From N074bin45 sp039587475 (GTDB lineage: Bacteria > Gemmatimonadota > Gemmatimonadetes > Gemmatimonadales > GWC2-71-9), in contig JBDHIK010000131.1 in NCBI GenBank assembly GCA_039587475.1, forward strand, positions 1 through 7,930: a DNA stretch of 7,930 bases, written 5' to 3'. Positions 1-6,604 of the stretch are shown here, in pieces. Position 1 is the stretch's first letter. Each line of letters starts with the position of its first letter. Below the pieces are notes generated by a model. The model saw only the letters and a list, made by a program, of their open reading frames with translations. It made no database searches and was not told the DNA's origin. Both the position numbers and the translations under genes were made by a program.

Positions 1-2
1 AG

Positions 3-359
3 ATGGGACTCGACGCCGAACAGGCCGAGCAGCTCCGGTCCACGGCGGCGCGGTTCGCCCGGGAGCGCCGGGGGCTGGAACAGGCCGACCGCGACATCAA
101 GCGTGGTCTGCAGGGGCAGCTCCGTCCCGGCGTGGCCGCCGATCAGGACAGTCTCGTGGTGCTGTTGCGGGCGATGGGGGACAACCGGGCTGCCTACGTG
201 CAGAGCTTCCGCAGCGAACTGACGGCGATGGCCGAATTTCTCGATCCGGTGCAGCAGGCCCAATACGTCATGCTTCGGGAACGGCTGCTGGAGCAGATTC
301 GGCGCATTCAATACGCTCGCCAACGCGAGGGAGGCGGGGCACCCCCCAACGACTTCTAG
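3..359 (+). CDS. Spy/CpxP-like periplasmic protein, 3' part (N-terminus outside window)
   Basis: The frame is open to the left edge, so the ATG at 3 is probably an internal methionine; no signal peptide or ribosome site is visible, and the true start should lie upstream. The 118 visible residues are charged and helix-forming. They contain two LTxxQ-like motifs typical of the Spy/CpxP/ZraP periplasmic family: LDAEQ at residues 3-7 and LDPVQ at 80-84, the second followed by an amphipathic helix (AQYVMLRERLLEQIRRI). Proteins of that family act as periplasmic chaperones or as metal and envelope-stress sensors. The tail after about residue 108 is Gly/Pro-rich and probably disordered. The stop is TAG at 357-359. 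The family call is an inference from motif spacing and composition. Many Spy-like proteins in GC-rich phyla sit next to sigma-E type regulators, but those would be outside this window. Confidence 0.6.
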   Translation: MGLDAEQAEQLRSTAARFARERRGLEQADRDIKRGLQGQLRPGVAADQDSLVVLLRAMGDNRAAYVQSFRSELTAMAEFLDPVQQAQYVMLRERLLEQIRRIQYARQREGGGAPPNDF

Positions 360-360
360 C

Positions 361-401
361 GTCTCTTTGCCATCCCCCCCCGCGGTATTACTCTCAAATA
401 T
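361..401 (+). promoter_or_regulatory. candidate promoter of the nfeD-floA operon
   Basis: This is the only AT-rich patch in the 92-bp gap before nfeD. TTGCCA (367-372) could serve as a -35 box, with TACTCT (389-394) as a -10 box after a 16-bp spacer. An alternative -10 is TATTAC (386-391), but it has no well-spaced -35. A start near 401 would place the hairpin at 403-428 at the very 5' end of the mRNA. Assignment is by motif only. Confidence 0.3.
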
Positions 402-402
402 G

Positions 403-428
403 GGCGCGGTGGCCTGAGCCGCCGTGCC
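403..428 (+). promoter_or_regulatory. strong stem-loop between the Spy-like gene and nfeD
   Basis: The arm at 403-413 (GGCGCGGTGGC) pairs with 418-428 (GCCGCCGTGCC) over 11 bp with two G-U wobbles, closing a CTGA tetraloop. No T-run follows, so it is not a textbook intrinsic terminator for the upstream gene. Its right end lies 23 nt before the nfeD ATG and 12 nt before the ribosome site, so it could be a 5'-leader hairpin that stabilises the operon mRNA or affects its translation. It could also be a U-tract-free terminator for the gene on its left. Confidence 0.5.
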
Positions 429-440
429 GCTCCTCACCAC

Positions 441-446
441 GAGAGG
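441..446 (+). promoter_or_regulatory. ribosome binding site of nfeD
   Basis: GAGAGG lies 5 nt before the ATG at 452 and supports that start. The three genes of this operon have Shine-Dalgarno-like sites, unlike the other three starts in the window. Confidence 0.6.
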
Positions 447-451
447 CTGAG

Positions 452-1768
452 ATGAAGTCGATGCTCGCAGCCTTGGTGTTGCTTGGTGCCACCGCAGTCG
501 GGGCAGCGGGACAGGGCACCGTGTACCGGATTCCGGTCAATGGCACCATCGAGATGGGTCTGGCACCCTACGTGGCGCGTGCCGTCTCCGAAGCGGAGGC
601 CGCTGGCGCGTCCGCGGTGTTCCTCGATATCGACACCCCCGGGGGCAGGATCGACGCCGCCGAACAGATTGCCGACGCGGTGCGCCGTACCGACCTGCCG
701 ACCTACGCGTTCATCAATCCTCGGGCCTACAGCGCTGGGGCGCTGATCGCGTTGGCCACGGACGGCATCTACATGCGGGTCGGTGGCGTCATCGGCGCTG
801 CCACACCGGTGGACGGCCAGGGGACCAAGGCGTCCGAGAAGATCGTATCGGCGATGCGCGCAGAGTTCCGTGCCCTCGCGGAAGAGCACGGCCTGGATCC
901 GACTGTCGCCGAGGCGATGGTGGACGAATCGATTGCCATCCCCGACGTCGTGGAGGCGGGAAAGCTGCTCACCCTCAGTACCGCGGAAGCGGTCGAGCTC
1001 GGGTTTGCGCGGGCCCAAGTCGATGACGAGGCGGATTTCCTGCGCCGGGTCGGCTACGAGGGCGCCACGGTCGTCGAGCCCGGCATCAACTGGGCCGAAC
1101 GGCTGGTGCGGTTCCTTACGAGCCCGTTGGTGCAGCCGCTGTTGCTGTCCCTCGGCATGCTGGGACTGGTCTTCGAGATCAAGTCGGGTGGCTTCGGGCT
1201 GGGGGGCGTCGTCAGCCTCGGGGCCCTGGGCCTGTTCTTCGGCTCGAACTTTCTGTTGGGCCTGGCGGGTATGGAAGAAGTCATCCTGTTGATCGCCGCG
1301 TTGATCGCCCTGGGCATCGAGGTGTTCGTGCTGCCGGGTTTCGGCATTGCCGGGGTACTGGGGCTCGTGCTCCTCGGCGCGGCGTTCGTCCTCGCAATGG
1401 TGGGGAACATTCCGACAATGGGCGATTTCACGCAGGCCATCGCCGTGGTAGGCGCCAGTGTGGTCATCACCATCGCGGTCGCGTATGCCTGGTTGCGTCA
1501 CTTGCCGACCAGTAATCGGTTCAAGGGGCTCCTCCTCAAGGAGGAACTCGAAAAGGCCAGCGGATACATCTCGGCCCCCGATCGGTCCGATCTCGTCGGC
1601 GCCGAGGGCGTGACCGTCACCGATCTGCGGCCGGCCGGGACCGTCGCCATCGGCGAGGAAAGGATCGATGCCGTCAGCGAAGGCGGTTTTCTGGAGAAGG
1701 GCTGCACGGTGCGCGTGCTGCGTGCCGAAGGGTACCGGCATGTCGTGCGTCCGGTCGACGAGCGTTAG
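452..1768 (+). CDS. nfeD: Long-form NfeD membrane serine protease (ClpP/SppA class)
   Basis: This is a membrane-bound protease of the NfeD/stomatin-operon family (MEROPS S49-like, related to Pyrococcus 1510-N), 438 residues long. It starts with a signal peptide (residues 1 to about 18-19, cut near VGAA). The ClpP-class protease domain follows at about 24-190. It has the LDIDTPGG strand (58-65), the nucleophile in AYSAGA (Ser94), and Lys130 in SEKIVSAMR, which aligns by my reading with the catalytic Lys138 of the archaeal enzyme (Ser94-Lys130 dyad). About five membrane segments span roughly 225-348. The C-terminal NfeD OB-fold is at about 375-436 (LVGAEGVTVTDLRPAG). Known relatives cleave the hydrophobic C-terminus of their partner stomatin or flotillin. 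The floA gene follows after 26 bp, matching the B. subtilis yqeZ-yqfA order, so FloA is the likely partner. The ATG at 452 is backed by GAGAGG at 441. All key residues are present, so it should be active. Confidence 0.93.
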   Translation: MKSMLAALVLLGATAVGAAGQGTVYRIPVNGTIEMGLAPYVARAVSEAEAAGASAVFLDIDTPGGRIDAAEQIADAVRRTDLPTYAFINPRAYSAGALIALATDGIYMRVGGVIGAATPVDGQGTKASEKIVSAMRAEFRALAEEHGLDPTVAEAMVDESIAIPDVVEAGKLLTLSTAEAVELGFARAQVDDEADFLRRVGYEGATVVEPGINWAERLVRFLTSPLVQPLLLSLGMLGLVFEIKSGGFGLGGVVSLGALGLFFGSNFLLGLAGMEEVILLIAALIALGIEVFVLPGFGIAGVLGLVLLGAAFVLAMVGNIPTMGDFTQAIAVVGASVVITIAVAYAWLRHLPTSNRFKGLLLKEELEKASGYISAPDRSDLVGAEGVTVTDLRPAGTVAIGEERIDAVSEGGFLEKGCTVRVLRAEGYRHVVRPVDER

Positions 1769-1784
1769 TTCATCAATCCACACC

Positions 1785-1789
1785 AGGGG
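1785..1789 (+). promoter_or_regulatory. ribosome binding site of floA
   Basis: AGGGG lies 5 nt before the GTG at 1795. It decides for this GTG start, which also gives the usual FloA length and N-terminal membrane segment. Confidence 0.6.
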
Positions 1790-1794
1790 TCATC

Positions 1795-2793
1795 GTGGAA
1801 GATCTGAGTCAGTTGGGCCCAGCGTTGTTTCTCATGCTGGTGTTTTTCGGCATCATCATTCTCATCACCTTCTTTCGCTTCGTGCCGATCGGTCTCTGGA
1901 TCGAGGCGCTCGCCGCGCGGGTCAAGGTGCCGCTCGTCAGCCTGATCGGTATGCGCTTCCGGAAAGTGGTTCCGGCCGCCATCGTGCGCCCGCTCATCGC
2001 CGGGAGCAAGGCGGGCCTGTCGCTTCCCATCGACACCCTCGAAGGGCACTACCTGGCTGGCGGCAACGTCGATCGGGTGGTCAACGCGCTCATCTCCGCG
2101 GACAAGGCCGGCATCACGCTCGACCTCAAGCAGGCGACAGCCATCGATCTGGCGGGTCGGGACGTGTTCGAGGCCGTCCAGGTCAGCGTCAATCCCAAGG
2201 TCATCACTACGCCCAAGGTGGCGGCCATGGCCAAGGACGGCATCCAGTTGTTGGCCGTGGCGCGAGTGACGGTCCGGGCCAACATCAATCGCCTGGTCGG
2301 CGGTGCCGGGGAGGAGACCATCCTGGCCCGGGTCGGTGAGGGCATCGTCAGCACCATCGGATCCTCGTCCAGCCACAAGGCGGTCCTCGAGAACCCCGAC
2401 ACGATCTCCCACACGGTCCTGGCGAAGGGACTGGACGCAGGGACCGCGTTCGAGATCCTGTCCATCGACGTGGCCGACGTCGACGTCGGCAAGAACATCG
2501 GGGCCGAGTTGCAGACCGACCAGGCCGAAGCGGACAAGCGCATCGCCCAGGCCAAGGCCGAGGAGCGCCGGGCCCTGGCCGTGGCCATGGAACAGGAATT
2601 CGTGGCGGAAGCTCAGCGGCAGCGCGCCAAGGTCATCGAGGCCGAGGCCGCCGTGCCCCTGGCGATTGCCGAGGCGTTCCGCAGCGGCAATCTCGGTGTG
2701 ATGGACTACCAGAAGTATCGCAACATCCAGGCGGACACCTCGATGCGGAAGTCGATCGCGGACGCCAGCGATACCGACTCAGAAGGATCGTAG
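1795..2793 (+). CDS. floA: Flotillin-like protein FloA
   Basis: FloA is a membrane scaffold that organises fluid or raft-like membrane domains and affects secretion, cell-wall synthesis and signalling. The 332 residues match the usual family length (about 330). A hydrophobic N-terminal segment (about 8-35, LFLMLVFFGIIILITFF) inserts in the membrane. The SPFH/PHB-like core follows with family signatures in order: HYLAGGNVDRVVNALI (85-100), AIDLAGRDVFEAVQ (116-129), SVNPKVI (131-137), RANINRLVGGAGEETI (161-176), ARVGEGIVSTIGSS (178-191), VLENPD (197-202) and DVGKNIGAELQTDQAEADK (230-248). A charged coiled-coil stretch with AKAEERRALA lies near 240-285, and GVMDY (301-305) precedes a short polar tail. 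I know this region to be nearly identical in firmicute FloA, so the call is firm. The start is GTG. The gene lies 26 bp after nfeD and 3 bp before the next gene, which indicates co-transcription. Confidence 0.97.
   Translation: MEDLSQLGPALFLMLVFFGIIILITFFRFVPIGLWIEALAARVKVPLVSLIGMRFRKVVPAAIVRPLIAGSKAGLSLPIDTLEGHYLAGGNVDRVVNALISADKAGITLDLKQATAIDLAGRDVFEAVQVSVNPKVITTPKVAAMAKDGIQLLAVARVTVRANINRLVGGAGEETILARVGEGIVSTIGSSSSHKAVLENPDTISHTVLAKGLDAGTAFEILSIDVADVDVGKNIGAELQTDQAEADKRIAQAKAEERRALAVAMEQEFVAEAQRQRAKVIEAEAAVPLAIAEAFRSGNLGVMDYQKYRNIQADTSMRKSIADASDTDSEGS
2781..2787 (+). promoter_or_regulatory. ribosome binding site of the third operon gene (inside floA)
   Basis: AGAAGGA lies within the last codons of floA, 9 nt before the GTG at 2797, so translation of the two genes is probably coupled. 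Confidence 0.5.
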
Positions 2794-2796
2794 CAG

Positions 2797-3396
2797 GTGG
2801 AAGATCTCGGCGGCATTGCCATTCTGATTCTCATCTGGGTCGTTGGGGCGGTGTTCGACCAGAAGAAGAAACAGGAACGCAAGCGCCGTCAGGCCAAGGC
2901 GGGACAGAAGAAGCCGACGCCGGTCGTGGTGGAGCCCGTGGTCATGGAGGACCCGGTGCGGGTGCGTGTGTCGGAGCGCCGGGACGCCACCCAGCAAGAA
3001 GGGAGCAAACTGGAGGAAGTGTTGCGCCAGTTCGATCCCGACCTGGCCGAGGCGCTCGGGAAGGCTCACCGGCCTGCCAGGCGGGAGAAGCCTCGGGCCC
3101 ACCCACCAAAGACCGACCGCCCCACGCCCACGCCGGTAGTCATGCCGACACCGATCGCGCCGGAACTGGACTTCATGGCCAAGGCAGAGGCCGCAGTGGC
3201 CCGGCGCCGCAAGGTGGCCGATGGACGCGTGGCCGGTCGCACGGCTGCGGACCATGCCGAATTCCACGACGCCATCCGCAAGCCGGTCATTACGGCAAAA
3301 CAAGTTGTCCGGTTCCCGAAGGCCCGTATCCGGGAAGCCGTGGTGTGGCGCGAGATCCTGGGGCCCCCGAAAGCGTTCACACTGGACGAGGACTAA
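2797..3396 (+). CDS. Single-pass membrane protein of unknown function in the flotillin operon
   Basis: I do not recognise this 199-residue product as a named family. It begins with a short N-terminal membrane segment (about 5-20, GGIAILILIWVVGAVF). A very basic stretch follows at once (DQKKKQERKRRQAKAGQKK, 21-39), which by the positive-inside rule puts the bulk in the cytoplasm. The middle is a low-complexity, Pro/charged linker (about 40-120) containing one helical patch (KLEEVLRQFDPDLAEALGK, 71-89). The C-terminus ends in a short, conserved-looking block, IREAVVWREILGPPKAF (178-194). Blocks of the type 'A-[FIV]-x-x-[SR]-E-I-L-x-x-P' occur at the ends of many small uncharacterised bacterial proteins, from memory. 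The GTG start is only 3 bp after the floA stop. Position suggests a FloA/NfeD partner, perhaps a membrane adaptor, comparable in place but not in sequence to yqfB. The gene is real by operon position; function is open. Confidence 0.8.
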   Translation: MEDLGGIAILILIWVVGAVFDQKKKQERKRRQAKAGQKKPTPVVVEPVVMEDPVRVRVSERRDATQQEGSKLEEVLRQFDPDLAEALGKAHRPARREKPRAHPPKTDRPTPTPVVMPTPIAPELDFMAKAEAAVARRRKVADGRVAGRTAADHAEFHDAIRKPVITAKQVVRFPKARIREAVVWREILGPPKAFTLDED

Positions 3397-3400
3397 GCGC

Positions 3401-3421
3401 GGGCCGGCCCCACGCCGGCCC
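3401..3421. terminator. GC-rich hairpin between convergent genes, candidate bidirectional terminator
   Basis: GGGCCGGC (3401-3408) and GCCGGCCC (3414-3421) form a perfect 8-bp stem around the 5-nt loop CCCAC. It starts 4 nt after the stop of the flotillin operon (3394-3396) and ends 2 nt before the stop codon of the convergent transglycosylase gene (3424-3426 on the minus strand). There is no T-tract on either side, so termination would rest on the stem alone or on Rho. Its position fits a shared terminator. Confidence 0.5.
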
Positions 3422-3423
3422 AG

Positions 3424-5733
3424 CTACTGCGGTTCCCGCTCCCAGCCATAGAGTCGCGCGTACACGCCACGGTTGGTTTGCACCCGCCGGACGTAGTCCC
3501 GTGTTTCCCGGTAGGGTATCCGCTCGACGAACAGTTCCGGGTCACCGGCGCCGGCTCGGCGCTGCCAGCGGCGTACTCGGGTCCCGCCGGCGTTGTAGGC
3601 GGCCAGCACGTAATTGGGGTGGCCCCAGCGGTTCATCAGGCTCTCCAAGTGGGTCGTGCCCATCTCGAGACTGACATCGGGTTCGTACAGCAACACCGGG
3701 TCCCATATCGGATAGCGTTGCCGCCGGGCGATCTGAGCGCCGGTGCCGGGGAGGATCTGCATCAGGCCGCGGGCCCCGGCCCGGGAGGTGGCACTGGGAT
3801 CGAAGTTCGATTCCTGACGGATGAGTCCCGCCACCAGCGCCGGGTCCAGGTCACGTTCCCGCGCCAGGTCGACCAGAGCGTCCTCACGAAGCACCGGGTA
3901 CAGCAGCCTGAGGAAGCTCTCCGTGCGCGGTGCGCCGAGGTACTGCGCCCGGGTCGCGAGCCGGAGTGCCTGGGCCGACTCGCCGAAGCGCCGGAATGCG
4001 GTGGCCGTCTCCACGGCTCGGGCCACGCTGTCCCGCGCCAGACGGATCAGCTCGGCCTCCTCCAGGCGGGCCTCGGAATAGAGACCCAACTCACGGAGGA
4101 CTCTCACACGAATCATCGCCGAATCAATGTCGGCGCGGGCGCGTGCCTCGCGACCATGTGGGAAGCTGGGTGGCGCCGTGCCCAGGCGCCGCCAGGCCAG
4201 GCCGCTGTAGTAGCCGGTCGAATCGAGCCGCAGCGAGGCCCGCCAACGGGCCCGGGCCGCGGCGCTGTCGCCCAGGTCATGCCAGGCTCGGCCGCCCCAG
4301 TACAACACCGCTGGCAGAAGGGAAGCCCCGTGCCGGCCAAAGCGGCTGCTATCGAGTTCGGCCGCGGCCTGCCGGACCTCTCCCAGACCGTAGGCGATCA
4401 GGGCCGCGCGGTATCGGGCCAGTGGCGTCAGGCTGGTACCGGGACTCCGGGCCGCCCCTTCCAGGAGGATGCGCCGCGCCTCGTTGTCGCGCCCGGCGTC
4501 CGAGGCCAGGTCCGCCAGCAGCAGGGACGCTTCGACCGACGCCGCATGATCCGGGTAGTCCCGTTCCAGAGCCTCGAGCGTCTTGCGAGTGCCGCCCAGG
4601 CGTCCGCGCAGTCGCACCATGGCCTCTTCGAAGCGGGCTTCCGCGGCCAGGGCGTCGGGCGTCTCCACCCTTGCGTAGGCCCGCGCGGCCGGCCGGAAGA
4701 AACGCAGCGCCGCCAGGGACTTCCCGTAGTGGTACCAGTCGCGGTCTCCGCCGGCGCCATCGTCGAGGGCGCGTTTATAGGCGGCCTGGGCCGCCGGGTA
4801 GAGTCTGCGCCGATACGCCAGTCGCGCGATGGTCAACTCCTCGTCAGGCGGCAACGGGCGGAAGGCCGTAATGAGTTCGATGGCGAAGGAGAACTCGACG
4901 TGGCTCGGGTCATCCTCGATGAACTCGAACAGATCTCTCTTGGCGGCGGCGCTGTCGGCGGAGTTGGTCGCCAGTCCCAGCGCCAGGGCGCCCGCCATCG
5001 CCGGCCACCCGGCCTCGAGGTACGCCACCCGGGCCGAAGCCGAGTCGCCGGAGCGCAGCAGGGCCCGGGCCCGTTCCAGCCCGACCCGCCGGAGCGGTAC
5101 CGGATGTCTGATGGCGGCCCACAGGGCCTCCCGGTCGGCGGCGTCCGAGGTGAGAGACGCGGCCCTGAGCCGCAGCCAGTCGCTCAGTTCGGGCCACGAC
5201 ACGGCGGCGGCCCGGAAGGCCGCAGCGGCCGAGTCGGTGGCTTCCAGGGCCTGGTAGGCCAAGGCCAGGTGAACCAACGCAACGGCGTGAGTCGTGGTCC
5301 CCGGCACGGCGTCGCCTACAGCGGCCCGGGCCAACGGGACCGCACTATCGTAGGCGCCGTCCGACAACTGGGCCCTCAGGAGGAGGTGCCTGGCTTCGGC
5401 CCTCACTTCGCTGTCCTGGAAGCGGTGCTCCGTCAGGAGGTCCCGGACCTCGGCGGAGCCGCCCCAGGCGTCGGCCGCGCGGGCAGCGAGAAGAACGGCT
5501 TCGTCACTGCGCCTGGCCTGGTCGGCCAGAATGGGCGCCAGCTCCAGCGTGGCGCGCCACGCCAGGCCGTCGTCGATGGCATCACTCGCGGGGGCCAGTT
5601 CCGGCGGGAAGGCCATGCGCGCCGCCTGGACCCCGGTCGTGAGTCGCGGTGGCAGCGGGTCCGGTGGGATTTCGGTGCCGCACCCCAGGAGGGCGGCGGC
5701 AGCGGCCAGGCACAAAGTGGCGAGACGGTGCAT
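3424..5733 (-). CDS. Slt-type lytic transglycosylase, lipoprotein with long TPR-like region
   Basis: The protein cleaves the MurNAc-GlcNAc bond of peptidoglycan to give 1,6-anhydro ends and acts in the periplasm. The 769 residues begin with a lipoprotein signal peptide (lipobox LLGC, lipidated Cys18). Next comes a long alpha-helical, Ala/Arg-rich region (about 45-615) resembling the TPR-like superhelix of Slt70, including AVLYWGGRAWHDLGD (475-489) and STGYYSGLAWRRLG (505-518), which match the Slt U/L-domain linker pattern. The catalytic SLT domain is at about 622-760: RQESNFDP with catalytic Glu641, SRAGARGLMQILPGTG (650-665), LAAYNAGGTRVRRW (710-723) and IPYRETRDYVRRV (739-751). At 769 residues it is longer than Slt70 (about 645). 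The ATG at 5731-5733 has no Shine-Dalgarno but has TACTTT 7 nt upstream, so the mRNA may be leaderless. The stop is TAG at 3424-3426. A long open frame on the opposite strand is only a shadow. Confidence 0.93.
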   Translation of the reverse strand: MHRLATLCLAAAAALLGCGTEIPPDPLPPRLTTGVQAARMAFPPELAPASDAIDDGLAWRATLELAPILADQARRSDEAVLLAARAADAWGGSAEVRDLLTEHRFQDSEVRAEARHLLLRAQLSDGAYDSAVPLARAAVGDAVPGTTTHAVALVHLALAYQALEATDSAAAAFRAAAVSWPELSDWLRLRAASLTSDAADREALWAAIRHPVPLRRVGLERARALLRSGDSASARVAYLEAGWPAMAGALALGLATNSADSAAAKRDLFEFIEDDPSHVEFSFAIELITAFRPLPPDEELTIARLAYRRRLYPAAQAAYKRALDDGAGGDRDWYHYGKSLAALRFFRPAARAYARVETPDALAAEARFEEAMVRLRGRLGGTRKTLEALERDYPDHAASVEASLLLADLASDAGRDNEARRILLEGAARSPGTSLTPLARYRAALIAYGLGEVRQAAAELDSSRFGRHGASLLPAVLYWGGRAWHDLGDSAAARARWRASLRLDSTGYYSGLAWRRLGTAPPSFPHGREARARADIDSAMIRVRVLRELGLYSEARLEEAELIRLARDSVARAVETATAFRRFGESAQALRLATRAQYLGAPRTESFLRLLYPVLREDALVDLARERDLDPALVAGLIRQESNFDPSATSRAGARGLMQILPGTGAQIARRQRYPIWDPVLLYEPDVSLEMGTTHLESLMNRWGHPNYVLAAYNAGGTRVRRWQRRAGAGDPELFVERIPYRETRDYVRRVQTNRGVYARLYGWEREPQ

Positions 5734-5740
5734 GGTCAGA

Positions 5741-5746
5741 AAAGTA
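5741..5746 (-). promoter_or_regulatory. candidate -10 box for a leaderless transglycosylase mRNA
   Basis: Read on the minus strand, TACTTT (TAnnnT) ends 7 nt before the ATG, the distance at which the transcript would begin on the start codon. No ribosome site is present. No good -35 box is visible at 16-18 bp. Motif-based only. Confidence 0.35.
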
Positions 5747-5792
5747 GCCGGGGCCGGGCCGTCATTCGGAGCGAAGATCCGTTTCGTGACAT

Positions 5793-5813
5793 GTTGATGT
5801 CCGGTGCATCAAC
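5793..5813. repeat. 7-bp inverted repeat upstream of the transglycosylase gene
   Basis: GTTGATG (5793-5799) and CATCAAC (5807-5813) are exact reverse complements around a 7-nt spacer. With one unpaired base the match extends by ATG/CAT on the outer side. It lies about 60-80 bp upstream of the transglycosylase start and is less GC-rich than its surroundings. It could be an operator for a dimeric regulator or an RNA hairpin. Confidence 0.4.
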
Positions 5814-5835
5814 CATGCCCGGGGGGTCCATGTAG

Positions 5836-5893
5836 CGTCCCGCGGGGGCGGGAGAGCAGGGGATGCCGGCCTGCAGACGACCGGCGCGGGACG
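5836..5893 (-). terminator. nested inverted repeats just after the 234-residue gene, candidate terminator
   Basis: Two structures compete. One is a 9-bp long-range stem, CGTCCCGCG (5836-5844) with CGCGGGACG (5885-5893), enclosing a 5-bp stem GCCGG/CCGGC (5865-5869/5881-5885; the two share base 5885). The other is a local hairpin TCCCGC-GGGG-GCGGGA (5838-5853). In minus-strand RNA they begin 2 nt after the stop codon at 5896-5898. No T-run follows, so classic intrinsic termination is not supported. The high GC content makes such stems more likely by chance. Confidence 0.35.
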
Positions 5894-5895
5894 AG

Positions 5896-6600
5896 CTAGC
5901 CCCAGAGCTTCCACCAGGGCCGCGGCCGGAGGTCCTCGTCCGGCTCTCGCAGGCCCTTGCGGGCCAGCATGATCATGATCAACTCCTCGCCGCCGGGATC
6001 GCTCGCCTTCTCCCGCGCCGCCTCCCATCCGTGGCGGCGGGCGTAGGCCCTGATGGCCTGGGCGCCGTCGCCCGGTCCGAAGACCGTGACCGTGCCGGTA
6101 AGCGACACGAAGAGGGAGATACCGCCGGTCATGGTGGGTTCCCGCTCGTCTCCGCCCGGGGACCCGATCCAGTCGCGGTGGCGTCCGTGGAAGAAGAGTC
6201 CGGCGGGTTCGGAGATCTCCATGAGGAGCTCGGCGCCCCAGACCCGGCCCATGCGGGTGGCAACCGTCCAGTCGGCGATGGCCAGCAGTTTGTCTTCCGA
6301 GAGGGCCCCGCTTCCGGTTACGGCCGTGTTGGGACGCTCGTTGCGCTCGTCCCACCACCCGACCGAGGGGAGGTGCGGTGGGCCGTGCAGCTCCTGGTAC
6401 TCGAGTTGGTCGCGGGGGACCAGCATGGGAAACACGTCGTCGCCCAGGTCGAGATTGGCGTAGTCGCCGAGGAGGTACATGACCGGCAACCACTGGTCCG
6501 GTTGGACGGCTTCGTATTTCCAGGCGTGCTGGGGCAGGAGCCGGGCCCGGGCCGGCAGGGGAGGGGCCGGGTGCGAAGCAGTCGATGAGGTATCGGTCAT
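5896..6600 (-). CDS. Hypothetical soluble protein, no family recognised
   Basis: The 234-residue product has no signal peptide or membrane segment, so it is probably cytoplasmic. Residues 1-25 are Ser/Thr/Pro-rich and likely disordered. The body is rich in Trp, Asp and Glu, with blocks that look like a folded alpha/beta domain: WLPVMYLLGDYANLDLGDD (37-55), GWWDERNERP (81-90), LLAIADWTVATRMGRVWGAE (105-124), GGISLFVSLTGTVTVFGPGD (159-178) and QAIRAYARRHGWEAAREKA (181-199). It ends with the aromatic tail PRPWWKLWG (226-234). I see no catalytic signature I can name. Even codon use and a lack of stops over 705 bp favour a real gene. The ATG at 6598-6600 lacks a clear ribosome site; a TAGAGT -10-like box lies 9 nt upstream inside a palindrome. 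It may be read together with the transglycosylase gene downstream, but a 162-bp structured gap separates them. Confidence 0.7.
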   Translation of the reverse strand: MTDTSSTASHPAPPLPARARLLPQHAWKYEAVQPDQWLPVMYLLGDYANLDLGDDVFPMLVPRDQLEYQELHGPPHLPSVGWWDERNERPNTAVTGSGALSEDKLLAIADWTVATRMGRVWGAELLMEISEPAGLFFHGRHRDWIGSPGGDEREPTMTGGISLFVSLTGTVTVFGPGDGAQAIRAYARRHGWEAAREKASDPGGEELIMIMLARKGLREPDEDLRPRPWWKLWG

Positions 6601-6604
6601 GGAA

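Noticed and set aside
434..1783. A 449-codon open frame on the minus strand opposite nfeD
   Set aside because: The plus-strand frame encodes a complete NfeD protease with signal peptide, catalytic dyad and ribosome site. The antisense translation is His/Asp/Arg-rich and featureless.
3478..5835. A very long open frame (about 785 codons) on the plus strand opposite the transglycosylase gene
   Set aside because: The minus strand carries a lipobox and all SLT catalytic motifs. The antisense product is Gly/Arg/Pro/Gln-rich without any domain, as expected from GC-biased third codon positions.
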